Shown here piece after piece: positions 50,651 to 61,439 of a DNA stretch of 64,000 nt. A program made the translations under genes and the position numbers. The notes beneath the pieces are model-generated. The model had not been told where the DNA came from, searched no databases, and worked only from the letters and a program-made list of their open reading frames with translations. The DNA comes from Pyropia yezoensis (lineage: Eukaryota; Rhodophyta; Bangiophyceae; Bangiales; Bangiaceae): the NCBI GenBank assembly GCA_009829735.1, contig CM020618.1, positions 14,676,568-14,740,567 on the forward strand, written 5' to 3'. Numbering within the stretch: the first letter of the stretch is position 1; every line of letters begins with the position of its first letter.

Positions 50651-51830
50651 GGGGAGCGTAGGCCATCCAGCGACCGCGGTGGGGAGGCGGGGCGGCGACT
50701 TGCTGGCGGCCGCGAGCAAGGCGGCTGGCCGCGGCGGCGGCGCCGGAACGGCCAGCAGCCGGTGACCGCCGCGGTGGCGGCGGCGGCGAGGGGGCAGCGG
50801 CCGACGAAAGATGGCGTTGGCGGCGTTGGCGGACCGCCAGCAGGCGGCGGCAGCGATAGCGGCGAAGGCGAGGCGGAGAGACGGAGAGTAGCCAGCAGCA
50901 GCGTCGGTGGCGGCGGTGGGGCGGAGGCCAGCCGGCAGTGCCGGCGGCTGCGGCAGCGGCAGGGGAGAAGCGACCAGCCGGCAAGGGCGAGGCCGGCAAC
51001 AAGCCGGCGGCGGCGGTGGCGGCGGTAGCGACGGGGGGGCGGCTATGAGCCGGTGGCTGCGGCGGTGACCGCGGCAGCGGGGAAGGAACGGACGACAACC
51101 GGTTGCGGCTGCAGCGGGAGGGTGGCGGCCACAAGCCCGCGACGGCAGCGGCAGCAGCGGCGGCAGCGGGGGGGCGGCGGCCAGCCGGCGGCGGCGGGGG
51201 CGGCGGCCAGCCGGCGGCGGCGGGGGCGGCGGCCAGCCGGCGGCGGCGGGGGCGGCGGCCAGCCGGCGGCGGCGGGGGCGGCGGCCAGCCGGCTGCGGCC
51301 ACCAAGCAGCGGCCGCGGCAGTGGCGGTGGCGGCCGGGAGGTGGCGGCCGACGAGCGACGTCCAACTGCGAGCGGGGGCGGTGGTGGCGCGAGGGCGGCG
51401 GCCAGCCGCTAGCGGCGACCGCGGCAGGTGGGAGGAGGCCGCCAGCCCGTGGCTGCGGTGAGGTCGGCGGGGGGGGGCTGGCAACGGGAAGGCGGCGGCC
51501 AGAGGGCAGCGACGGTGGCGGCGGTGACGAGGCGGCGGTCAGCCGGCAGAGGCGGTGGCAGTGCGGCGGGGGCGGTGGTAGTCCGTCGGCGGCGGCAGCA
51601 GCAACCGCGGTGGGGCGCCGGCCAGCCAGCCTCGGCGGCGACAGCACCGGAGGGGCACCGACCAGCGGCGGCCACAGACGTGGCGGGGGGGCGACCGCCA
51701 GACGAAGGCGGTAATGGGGGCGGTGGGGGGGCGACGGCCAGCCGGTGAGGGCGATGGCGTTGGCGGGGCGAGGGCGGTCAGGTGACGGCGGGTGAGTGGC
51801 GGCCAGCCAGCGGGGACGACGGCGGTGGTG
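50651..51830. other. GGC-rich low-complexity DNA
   Basis: Over 1.1 kb of G/C triplets. A 515-codon Pro/Ala/Arg frame on the minus strand is a composition effect. It includes the 26-bp minisatellite at 51172-51300. Confidence 0.6.
51172..51300 (+). repeat. 26-bp minisatellite, five units
   Basis: The CAGCCGG landmark recurs at 51182, 51208, 51234, 51260 and 51286, exactly every 26 bases, in a unit of GGGGGCGGCGGCCAGCCGG plus GCGGCGGC. The period is not a multiple of three, which argues against coding. Confidence 0.92.
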
Positions 51831-52904
51831 CCGGGCAGCGGGTCGAACGCCGAGACGGCCACGTTGTACTTCCGGGGACAAGCCGGCGACCGCTCCCCGT
51901 GCATTTGGCGTTGGGGTGACGCGACGTCTTCTAGAAGTCCCCGGCACAGCTCGCTGAACTCCCCGACGCCAAGTCTGTCAGTCGCCAGGAACTACGGCGG
52001 GGCGATCAAAAAATGCCTGAGGCAGGTGAAGAGTGACACGACATATGGCAGGGATGGACCCTTCATGGGGACTCTACACGTGGCCGACGGCTCCGCAAAC
52101 GTTTGATTACCATTGGCACGCATGATGAGAACGTTTGATTACTATTGGCCCTAACCGGAGGCCCCGAAATCAAAGCTGAGTGTTGATTGGGGGCGCACCG
52201 TCCTACGGCATAGAGAGCTGGCCCGAGCCGTTTTCCACGCTGCGCCTGAGCCATGCATCCCATTCCCGAATATTGACAGGATCTCGCGACTCGGGGATCA
52301 ATGATGCCCTGCCATTGGCTACGGCGCGCCACCTGCTAGCTTCCAATGATATCAGCCTCTTCGCCAATTTTGCAGAGAGCTCCCGTCTGCCTCCGGCCCC
52401 CGCGCGCCTAAAGCGCCTGATCTTGACCGCCCCCCACCACTGGATCTCGTGACATTCTGGTCGAAAATGCCCTGCGCTAGTCACCGCAATGGCAGCGGCC
52501 TGCGAAGGGCTACGCGGACGACTCGCAGCACTGACCCACCTCCCGAATTTACAGACCTTCTGGCTCGCAGAGGCCGGGCGGCGGCACCGCGACAGCTGGG
52601 AAGCTCTCACGAGTTTTCACGAATAGACTGGCCATTGGTCCACGGAGCTTGGCTGTTGTGAGAGCGGGTCGGCGCGGAGGTGCGGCGGCGTGGCGGCGTG
52701 GCCACTGCGCTGCGCAAGGGAGGGGGGCGTCGTGGGAGCGAATGAGGTGGTGGGGTGGGCAGGCGGGGAACGGACGCCGACAAGGGGAGGCAGGGGGGGG
52801 GGCTCTTCATCAGGCCAGGACGTCCGGTTGAAAACATGGAATAAAAAAGCTCCGTAACCACCCCTCTGGAAAATTCATCAGGGAGGGGCCCCGGTAGGGG
52901 GGGG

Positions 52905-52977
52905 GTCGTACTCCGGGAAAAAACCCGGATTACGGGACCCAGAACCCGGATATCCGGGCTATTTTTGTTGTAGGGCC
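52905..52977. repeat. Inverse copy of the CCGGATATCCGGG-type repeat
   Basis: AACCCGGATTACGGG and AACCCGGATATCCGGGC, then ATTTTTGTTGTAGGGC, the complement of the start of the block at 48158. Confidence 0.6.
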
Positions 52978-53848
52978 TCGGGACGCTGAGCGCGATGGCA
53001 GTCGCCCCCCAACGCTTAGATGCTGCTGCACGGCAGGCGGCCTGCGCCAATGTGACCGCGCTTGACCACCAGCTCCCGGTGCTGCAACGGTATGGGGCCA
53101 AAACCGCGGAGCCGTCTCACCCACCGGCGTAGCTCGATTCTTATAGGCCAACGTGGACCACAGGTTGCAGCACTCCCCGCGCGCCCCCCCACTCCTTGCG
53201 ATTCCGCACTGCCCTGGCCCTCATCTGCTCGCACGCCCCGTCAATCCTCCGCAGTTCACACCCGGTTCCCCCAGCTCTTCCTCTCGCGCCGCTCGTGTGA
53301 GATGCATAGGCGTGTTCCCACGCGGCGGCGGGGGCTTTCCACACGTTTCGCCAGTATCGTGTGGTGTGAGGATGTGTTGTGTGACCTACGAGCAACAGGC
53401 GTGGATACATCGGGTGGGGAGCAAAACTTTTGGACATGCGGGGGGGTGCACCCCTCGGTGCGGGAGGGCTAGAAGACACGTCCGCATGGAGCTTCCGTTG
53501 GATTTCTCTCTTGTCCGTTCTTTGCACTGTGACTGTACACTGCTGATCACCCACCACAGCCTGCGGGCTGTAGCCGCAGCGGCAGCTACTGCAGATCATC
53601 TGAAAGCGGCAGTATGTTACATATGTGGCGCCTGACGATAGAAACCTCACTTTCTTTGGCTTTGAATATTTCTGAGTTAGGTACACAGCCGGGACCGCCA
53701 CCTAGAGATCTGTCGAATGAGCTACGTTCCATCGATAGAGCTACGCTTGCGCCGAAATGAACGCGAAATGTAAGAATGTTCACAGTTATGTTACTGGAGC
53801 CACTGTGAGAAAAATATTGGGATACTTTAGAACATGAGCACCTCCGCA

Positions 53849-53868
53849 GGGGGGGGGGGGGGGGGGGG
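53849..53868 (+). repeat. Homopolymer of 20 G
   Basis: An uninterrupted G run; its length may be unreliable in the assembly. Confidence 0.9.
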
Positions 53869-54296
53869 TGCTGGACATCAGGGTGGACTCTTTGCGGGTG
53901 CAGGGGTCAGACATCACGGCGGAGAGCATGATTGAGGTCAGCTGCGCACAGAGCGACCCTTTCCCATGACACTCTCACCGCCTTTTGGCTTCGGCACCAC
54001 GGAACGACGCACCGCAGGCTGCTGGCCTGGTTGAGCCCACGGTCGCCAGATGGCCCCTCTTTCTTGACGCTCGCGTCGACATCTTCTGCCTTGGGAACTT
54101 GAGTCAGAGCGCGACCGTATCATGTCATGCAGTCCGCGGCGCGAGCGTATGTACTGGACTCGATCAACCGCAGCGCTCACCGCGCTGACGGATATACATA
54201 CAGCGAGGCACTGCTGGTCGTCCGGGGACTTTCGATCGCACATTTTTCAATCCAGGCTATCTTGGCTCCGATTTCTTAAAACTTATGAAGGTTCTA

Positions 54297-54494
54297 CAGT
54301 CTTTCTCCATTGCTGTGACATCTTTTATTGGGCACGGTGTCTAGTAACCAATGCAGGTCGACCGACCTCTACGGTGCGATCAACGCATGTGTCAGCATTC
54401 GATCGTTGTGACTGACCAATCAGAGGGCGGAATCAAGTTACAATCCTTGGGCTTACGGTCGCCACAAAGGGTGCCCAACAATGGAGAAAGACTG
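54297..54494. mobile_element. 198-bp pogo-like MITE, copy 2
   Basis: CAGTCTTTCTCC to GGAGAAAGACTG with TA on both sides. Its right-hand TA (54495-54496) is also the left-hand TA of the Tigger element, so one inserted at the edge of the other. Confidence 0.88.
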
Positions 54495-54797
54495 TACAGT
54501 CATTATTCGACTATATACGGGGGTGCGCCATGAAGTAGCCCTCCAAGTCGGCCGTGCAAGCCGCCTTTGGCCCCTGATAAATTCGCCCCAGTTTGGAACG
54601 ATTGTCGATCGTTTGTCGGCGTCGCGCGATCGTTCACTGTCGAGCTGGACTGCCGCCTGCCCTCCGCGCCTCAGACCGCAAGACATCACAGCATGAAGCA
54701 CCGGAGCGCTTCACGACCAAACCAGAAGAGCAGCCCATAATGACACAGTTGTCCCCTATTTTTGTTCGCTTGCCTCGTCTACATCGGGGGGTTGCGC

Positions 54798-57237
54798 TCA
54801 ACGCTCTTGGTCCGCTGTGTCCTCGATTGCGTCTGGGTCCTCCTCGACACCCAGCCATCCCTCCACAGCCAGCTCTTTCTCAGCACTGTCACTCGCGCCA
54901 AAGCAATTCTGCGCCACAGCAGACCTGCCCATTAGGGACAATAGCTCACATACGTCCTCGCCAATGGGCTGGACGGCGGCACGGTAATCTCCGTGGTCAG
55001 CCAAGAGGCGCGCCTCCATGCCAAGCGGCAGAATGCGCGCCTTTGCCCAGCAATGGGCAATCGTGGCCGTCGTCACCGCTGCCCACTCCTCGAGGATAAG
55101 CTCGGCCACGTCTTGCAGGTGGACTGGAGCCCCGTCGCGAACTCCCAGGATTTGCCTCGGGGTCGGCGCCCGTGAGCGCCTGCGCCTCTTTGACTCAGCC
55201 GGGGCGGTGCTTGGGGGGGCTACCCACACGTTGGGTCTGGAAGCCAAAGCAATGTCAGCCGGCGTAGGCGACGGCAAACCGTCAACCGAAATCGACTTGA
55301 ACGAAAACGCTTCAATAGGTTGCGGCGCGGCGGGGGGAGGGGGGGGGCTTGTGATGGGTTCCATAGCAATCGGCGCACCCGTCGGCCCGGGGGCGGCACG
55401 TGGAGTGGCCGACCCAGGAGTGGCACGCGGAGCACAGGGCTCGGCGGCGGGGGGGGGGGGGGGGCTCGCGATGGGTCCCGCAGCATTCGGCGCACCGGTT
55501 GGCACGGGGGCGGCGTCACACTCGCCGCCCGGTGGTGCTGTGGGGGGGCACGCATTGGGTCCCGCAGCATTCGGCGCACCGGTTGGCACGGGGGCGGCGT
55601 CACGGCCGCCGCCCGGTGGTGCTGGGGGGGGGCTCGCATTGGGTCCTGCAGCATTCGGCGCACCAGTTGGCACGGGGGCGGCGTCACGGCCGCCGCCCGG
55701 TGGTGCTGACACCCCCGGCCATACTCCCGCCGACTGAGGGCCCAGCCTCGTCATCTGGAGTGTTCTCGCCGCTGCCCCTGCCGCTTCGGGAGGCCTGCTG
55801 GGGCCTGGCCCCGCGGCCGTGCGCAGGTCAGGCCCCGCCGCCGCCTCCGTCGCCACACTGCGCCCGCTTGTTGGCACCGGTGCTGGCGCTGCGGTCGGCC
55901 CGGCTGCCCGCGCTGCAGCTTCACGCCGCTGCCTGTCCTCGTGCGTGCGGATGACCAGCGATATTCGGCGCTTCTTAACCTGACGCTTGACACACGCGAT
56001 CACGCCAGCATCCAGATGTTGATGGATGGCCGTCACGTTTGGGGAGAGAGCGCAAATCTTAACTTGCGCATGCGTCAACTCCGTGTGCGACCCACACTTG
56101 TCGACAATGAGGATGACAGGCTCGCTGGTCCGTGACCGCACAGCCGGGGCAAACACCGTGGTGAACCACTTGTAGTGCACATCCGCATCCATCCACGCCG
56201 ACGTTTGGCTGAAGTAGGGAAGAGGCAGGCCGGTCGGGGAGGCTTAAAACACAAGGGCACGGCGGCCGACCCAATGATAGAGATGGGGATCTTATGGGAG
56301 CCCGTGGCATTGCATGCCAACACGAGGGTGACCCGATCCTTGGCCATTATGGCCTTGGTCCTTCGGGCCCGCCGTCGTTGCCCCGCCGAGATGTAGGCCC
56401 GGTTAGGAAGACACCGAAACTGCAGCCCCGTCTCTTCCATATTGTAGATATGCTCTGGGTCGTAGTTGGACAGCTCCTCCCGTATCTCGGTCATCCTTTC
56501 GGCTCTTTGTTGAGCAGCATCAATTGCCGAATCACACTGGCCCCAAAGCGCGACGTTGCGCAGCTGGTGTCGTTTCGCCCACTTCTGGATAAAGCCCTTC
56601 GATGCCATGAAGCCGACCACGACCATTTCGGCTGCAATCTCGGCCGCCTTGGACTCAAGCTCTGCCAGAGTCACAGGAAGGTGGCTGCGCGCCATGGACT
56701 GGATGCCATCGTACCACGCGCGCAGCGCCTTATCCACCGCCCCAAATTTTGACCGACGTTGGCGCACAGCATCGAGTGGCTCGCCGCTGCGCGCCCGCGC
56801 TGGGAGCTTAGCCCGCTCTCGCGGCCTGCAAATGCTGAGGGCCGCCTCAAGGGATATGGCAACGTGAAAGGAGTGTTATGCAGCCTGTAATGACGTATGC
56901 GTCCCTCGATGAACTAAACGGATAAACGCAATCTTGTCGCCCAGGGTGATGGGTGTCCGCTCCTTGCGGACATGCCCATCGGCAACGCCCGATGCCGCCG
57001 GTCTTGCCGGTCGTCTTGACGCAGCTGGTCGGAGGGGAGTAGATCGTGAGGCGCTCTGTTGGAAGTGCACTGCGGCTGCGGCTGTAGCGGCGGCCGCCGC
57101 CACGCTGACGGCGTGCCGTGCCTCTGTCGTTGCCGCGGGGATGATCTCTTGCACAGCTGCTTCAGCTGCGGCGGCAGCCAGAGCGCGCGCAGCACGCGGC
57201 GTTGTCGGAGGCGTGTTGACAAGCGGGAAGCGTAACC
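54798..57237 (-). pseudogene. Tigger (DDE_1) transposase, damaged
   Basis: Read on the minus strand: an Ala-rich leader, a CENP-B-type helix-turn-helix (RTPITLGDKIAFIRLVHRGT), a stop codon at about 56876, a Tc5-like DNA-binding region (VVVGFMASKGFIQKWAKRHQ), then the DDE_1 core with NMEETGLQFRC (Glu where the first Asp is expected, about 56436), a frame change near 56215, ILIVDKCGSHTELTHAQ (second Asp, about 56101) and HQHLDAGVIACVKRQ (third Asp, about 56011; DD29D). The C-terminal part has an 84-bp tandem repeat encoding Pro/Gly/Ala, then the Tigger tail TTATIAHCWAKARILP. A minus-strand GTGAGT at 57451 and TTTTTTCCAG ending at 57238 may bound a 214-bp leader intron; no ATG follows it in frame. 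Confidence 0.8.
55460..55705. repeat. 84-bp tandem repeat, about three units, in the transposase gene
   Basis: The landmark CAGCATTCGG recurs at 55481, 55565 and 55649, exactly 84 bases apart. On the minus strand it encodes a 28-residue unit including DAAPVPTGAPNAAGP. Confidence 0.9.
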
Positions 57238-57607
57238 TGGAAAAAAGGGAAAAAAGGAGGGGAGAAGGGGGGGGGAGGGCGTCTGCAGCAAGGAGAAGCC
57301 CCAGATAGAGGCGGTCGACAAAGGCGAGGAGGTATTTCGCAGGCCAGTTCTTGAGAAATCCTACGACGAGAAGGCCCAAGATGGGGCGATATTGGAGAGA
57401 GAGAGGGGTTGGACAGGGGCGGCCAGACAAGCGGCTGGTGCGGATACTCACGGTGGTGGATGACGGCGTGGCGTCGGCGTGACGTCGGCGACGTTGAGGT
57501 GGGGCACGGGCTGTCAATCGTGGACGCTCGACTTGTTATTGATCAATCGTTTAATTTCGGCACCGATCGTCAATACATGGATGAAGCTTGGGCGGCCGAT
57601 CGGTATT

Positions 57608-57635
57608 CGTTTATATACCAGGTGGTATATAAACG
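57608..57635. promoter_or_regulatory. Palindromic bidirectional TATA motif of the Tigger element
   Basis: CGTTTATATACCA and its complement, 13-base arms around GG, place a TATATAAA on each strand 26 bases inside the right end. The minus-strand TATA lies about 150 bases upstream of the transposase leader. Confidence 0.5.
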
Positions 57636-57885
57636 AACACGATACAATTGAATAGTTACTGTATTGTCAGCATCCACATGTGTACTGCCTCCCTCCTGCT
57701 CAATCTTTCTTCCGGTCTCACACTTTCCCGTTTTCTTTTTTTCTTTCGCACTTCTTGAGAGCACAGCTACCGTCGTGAATCCCATTCGCAATATGGCTAC
57801 GTGGCACGTATTTGGACGTTAAAACGGCTTGAAACGGCGTCAAATCTCTGTTCTGGAGCTTGCAAGTATTGCAATGGGTCACACA

Positions 57886-58083
57886 CAGTCTTTCTCCATT
57901 GCTGTGACATCTTTTCTTGGGCACGGTGTCTAGTAACCAATGCAGGTCGACCGACCTCGACGGTGCGATCAACGCATGTGTCAGCATTCGATCGTTGTCA
58001 CCGACCAATCAGAGGGCGGAATCAAGTTACAATCCTTGGGCTTACGGTCGCCACAAAGAGTGCCCAATAATGGAGAAAGACTG
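57886..58083. mobile_element. 198-bp pogo-like MITE, copy 3
   Basis: Same ends and length as the other two copies. The right flank is TA and the left flank is CA, consistent with one mutation in the target duplication. Confidence 0.87.
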
Positions 58084-58821
58084 TAGTGGTGTGAACGACA
58101 CCATCTCGATGTTCCCGGATCGGATTCGACACAACCCATTTTAAGTAACTCCCCCCGGTTTTCGTGCCTGGTTGGGGCACGGATGGGGAATGGGAATGGG
58201 GATACCCCATTCTTGTCGGAAATGGGGTGACCCCATCCCCATTCCCCATTCTCGCACGCTGGTTGGGGCTCGACAACGTGTCCGATCGTGATCGCACAGG
58301 CAATTTTTGCAATATCATTCTAGCGCGGCACGATTGATGACGACCGTTACTCGATCGCTGGCGGATCAGGCTCCTGCAGAGTACGTGGAAGGGGGGGGAT
58401 GCGGTGTGCCAGGTGTCGCGAGGCCGCTGGGTCGACCGCGTTAGGCGGGCAGCCCCCGTAACCCGTCTCCAGGAGGCCACTCCGCTGCCCGCTGCTGCAG
58501 GGCCGCTCGGGTGGAGGGCAGGGCGCCCACGTGGGGCGCCGATATTGTGGGGCGGTCGGTTCCGTGCTGGCCCCCTCCCCGTCGGGCGGGGGACACGATG
58601 TGCTCTGATTGGCCGTGAGACATACACTGGGCGGGCGGAGGGGGGGGGACTGCGAGACGCCGCCATGGGGAGCGCGGGAGACAATGTTTTTATTGGTCGA
58701 GCGGACCGGGTCGCGGGTGTGGTGCAGCAGACACTGATTGTGAAGTTTGTCGACGTGACCACCTTCCCCTCAACCGCCACCGTCGTCGCGACCGTCTCTC
58801 CCGCGCCACGTTTTTCCCACC
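58084..58821. other. Intergenic before G1 copy C
   Basis: An inverted repeat at 58183-58249 made of ATGGGGAATGGG-type units, then ordinary DNA. Open frames (for example 58404-58835) have no recognisable domain and run into the LTR. Confidence 0.4.
58183..58249. repeat. Inverted repeat of ATGGGGAATGGG units
   Basis: Imperfect arms of about 20 bases (ATGGGGAATGGGAATGGGGA against the complement of CCCCATCCCCATTCCCCAT) around a loop holding ACCCCATTC and AATGGGGTG, which can also pair. Confidence 0.7.
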
Positions 58822-59289
58822 TGTCGCAGTATTGACCCCCAGGTAGGGGGGCAACACGTGCCATGCAAGGGGCGGCAGGTCACTAGCCTGACCCGTTCCT
58901 CCCTTGCATTTGGGTCCATATTCCCTAAGTTTGGTTTAGTTAGCTTAGTAGTAAATCCAACTTGGATTTGAGGGTTTTCTCCATTTATCGTCTTGAATTT
59001 TCGTGTGGCCCGGTGGGCAGGTGCTGGGGTGGGAGATTCTGAGTGGCGAGATTCTGAGGGGACCCTGGGGGGATAAGGGGAGGGACAGCGGGGCTTCGCC
59101 CTGGTTCCCCGTCCCGACCAAGAAACTGTTCGACCACACACCATCTTCTTGTTTGTCCGTGGGGGGATTGCCCCACAACAGGGATAGAGCGTGTGCGACT
59201 TGCACTTCTTCCGGTTCCCCCGACACGGGAGGCAGCCCTTGTGCACCGCCCCAACTTGGGTGTCGCGTGTGCGAGAGGTTTTTGCCACA
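58822..59289 (+). repeat. 5' LTR of G1 copy C
   Basis: 468 bp, TGTCGCAGTATTG to TTTTTGCCACA; one base of the first inverted terminal repeat differs from the other copies. Confidence 0.9.
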
Positions 59290-59291
59290 TT

Positions 59292-59304
59292 TGGTGGAGC
59301 AGCA
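59292..59304 (+). other. Primer-binding site of G1 copy C
   Basis: TGGTGGAGCAGCA, identical to the site in the G2 element. Confidence 0.7.
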
Positions 59305-59408
59305 GGGGACAGAGGTGAACTTTACCTCCGGGTGCACCCGGGTGTAGGGGGCCCTCTGTCTCAGAGGAACGGGGGACTTGGACCGTGTCATACGGATCGT
59401 TAGCCAAC

Positions 59409-61220
59409 ATGGCTAGTTCGGACCCCCCGTTGTCTGGGGAGTACACGGGTGACGCACGAACTTCAGTGCCGTCGAATACTGGTGAGACACAGGTAGGCTT
59501 ACCTGGGGTCGCAGAGGGACTAGAGGTCCCTCAAGCCAGCAGGACTGGAAGTGCGGGCGGGCAACAGGCCACCCCGACTCAGTCGGGAGTTCATCCGGGT
59601 GACAATTTTGATGTGGGTGGGCCGAAGTCTGGCCACCGTGTGGTACACTCAACGGGAACGTCCCAAGGTGAGAGGACTGTCCCCGCGGGTTCCACTCGGG
59701 TTGGAGCCAACTTTGGCTTGGAGCCGTCGCCAACTAGGCTTTCGGAGGACGGCGGACCTCCGTTGGTCGGCGCTGGGCTCGCGCCCATGCCCCCGGTTGA
59801 GACCCCTGAGGATCGTGGTCACCCCTCAGGTGGACTCTCGGAGGCGGACCGAGACTCAACTGGAGTAGACAATCCACTCCTCGCGGAAACTGTCCGTCGG
59901 GAGGCGACCAATGTGTTACGGCAGACTTTGCCGGACCTGGTGGTCACGATGACGAATACGATTCTGAATCAGATTGTGGCGAGTTTGCCAGATGGCCTTA
60001 ATGTCCAGACCGGATTGGGGCTTTCGAACCCGCAGGCGCAGGGGGAATCCCTCCTCACGCCTATCTTGGCCCCCCCCGAACAGGGGGCGATCCCTAGGAC
60101 TCCCAACGAGGGAGCCACACCACTCTCGGTGGGGCGTACGCCCTTCACGGGAGAGCTTCCCTCGGATACGCCGGCGGCTACACCAAGCTCGCCGCGGCAG
60201 ACAGCAGGCACTGCGGGTCAACTTACCCCAGTGCCTCAGCGGCTTTTCCCTCAATGTGAGGTGCCGCCCAAGATCCAGGTAGCCGACCCGGTCTACCAGA
60301 GGATCTTTGACTGCGAGACCTACGCCCTCCACAACACGTCGGTGGCGTATGGTCCTGTCCAGGCCCGAGCCATGGGCCGTGCCAAGAAGAATGCACTTCA
60401 CTCTTTTGGGCACGAAGCGGAGTGGGATGGAAGTCCCCCCCTCCGTGTCTTTGAGTTTCTAGGTCGTTTCACAAAAGTCTGTGACGAGAATGCCATGAGT
60501 GAGGGCATGGATTTCTATATGCTACAGGAATTTACCAAGGGCGACCTCCGGACAGAACTTATGTCCGTCATGCCCAGTTCCACAAGTGGAGGCGCTGGTG
60601 AGGTGACGTCCTACTTGGAGCTCGTCAACTGGTTGTTGAGAGCCATGGTGGATGAAGCAGCGTTGGCTTCTCAAGTTGAGGAGTTTACCCAAGCTCACCA
60701 GGAAGAGGCTGAGGACGAGTTGTCCTTTGCGGAGCGAGTTCGTAAGCTCAACAATCTTTGTGGGTTTTTTCATCCACTAGCTGTGGTGAAGAGGCGGTTC
60801 GTGGAGGGACTCCATTGGTCAGTCCGCATGGAAACCCGGGAGCATAACACTGCCCGGGCGACAATGGCCGAGTTGGCTAGGTTCGCCTACCGCAGAGGTG
60901 AGGCCTACCGCAAGCTGCGGGAGGAACAACGCCAGGAGCGTCAGGCCGAGTTGGCCAAGGAACGCGAGGAGGCGCGCCGGGCCAGAGAGCTGAGAGAGGC
61001 ACACCTAATCCGCAAGGAAAGGGTAGTAGCTGCCGTGGGAAGCTCCCGGGGTACCTCTTCGTCTTCCCCAGTCGGGAAAACCCCTCCAGGAACTGACAAT
61101 CGGTGTTGGAACTGCAACTCCGATGGACACTGGGCATATGATTGCCCCAAGTTGAGTAAACGCATTCAACAACTTGTTAAGAATGCGAGTAAGAAGTCGG
61201 CTACGAATGAAGTACGTTGA
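59409..61220 (+). CDS. G1 gag, copy C
   Basis: About 603 residues from ATG in MASSDPPLSGEYTG. The N-terminal 250 residues are rich in Gly, Pro, Thr and Ser. The capsid-like region runs from about residue 285 (PVYQRIFDCETYALHN) to 490, followed by a charged helix (ERQAELAKEREEARRAREL) and the zinc knuckle CWNCNSDGHWAYDC (about residue 565). It looks whole in this copy, unlike copies A and D, and is the best template for naming the family. Confidence 0.9.
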   Translation: MASSDPPLSGEYTGDARTSVPSNTGETQVGLPGVAEGLEVPQASRTGSAGGQQATPTQSGVHPGDNFDVGGPKSGHRVVHSTGTSQGERTVPAGSTRVGANFGLEPSPTRLSEDGGPPLVGAGLAPMPPVETPEDRGHPSGGLSEADRDSTGVDNPLLAETVRREATNVLRQTLPDLVVTMTNTILNQIVASLPDGLNVQTGLGLSNPQAQGESLLTPILAPPEQGAIPRTPNEGATPLSVGRTPFTGELPSDTPAATPSSPRQTAGTAGQLTPVPQRLFPQCEVPPKIQVADPVYQRIFDCETYALHNTSVAYGPVQARAMGRAKKNALHSFGHEAEWDGSPPLRVFEFLGRFTKVCDENAMSEGMDFYMLQEFTKGDLRTELMSVMPSSTSGGAGEVTSYLELVNWLLRAMVDEAALASQVEEFTQAHQEEAEDELSFAERVRKLNNLCGFFHPLAVVKRRFVEGLHWSVRMETREHNTARATMAELARFAYRRGEAYRKLREEQRQERQAELAKEREEARRARELREAHLIRKERVVAAVGSSRGTSSSSPVGKTPPGTDNRCWNCNSDGHWAYDCPKLSKRIQQLVKNASKKSATNEVR

Positions 61221-61439
61221 CGCCGCGAGGGTGGACCCTGACCGGCAGTGGCGGTCGCCACACCTTCGGCGGAGGGGGCGGACACGTCGTCCTCGGACTC
61301 GTCGTCTTCCCTTTCGCCCTCGGATTCAGACGCCAAGTCGGCGGGAAACGAATGACCGTTGGAGCTGGCCGTCCTAAGCTCACAACGGCAGCCTCGGCCA
61401 AGTGGGTCAAGAGGACGAACCAACCCTGCAGGATACTGC

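Larger units (their letters stand above)
51831..54296. other. Intergenic, nothing recognised
   Basis: Mixed composition. Contains the diverged repeat half at 52270-52390, the CCGGATAT repeat at 52905-52977 and a 20-G run at 53849-53868. Open frames are short and lack domains. Confidence 0.4.
54497..57661 (-). mobile_element. Tigger-type DNA transposon with both ends
   Basis: 3165 bp between TA dinucleotides. The left end CAGTCATTATTCGACTATAT matches the complement of the right end (CAGTAACTATTCAATTGTAT) at about 15 of 20 positions. It encodes a CENP-B/Tigger-like transposase on the minus strand and carries a promoter-like palindrome near the right end. The terminal repeats are diverged and the transposase is damaged, so it is probably inactive. 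Confidence 0.8.

Noticed and set aside
51172-51300. Regular 26-bp direct repeats as a CRISPR array
   Set aside because: Units abut without spacers and the host is eukaryotic; this is a minisatellite.
50400-51947. 515-codon minus-strand frame
   Set aside because: Pure composition effect of GGC/CCG repeats, including a 26-bp repeat that is not a multiple of three.
53141-53701. 186-codon minus-strand frame with several Cys
   Set aside because: No domain, start context or neighbour supports it, and it overlaps equally long plus-strand frames.
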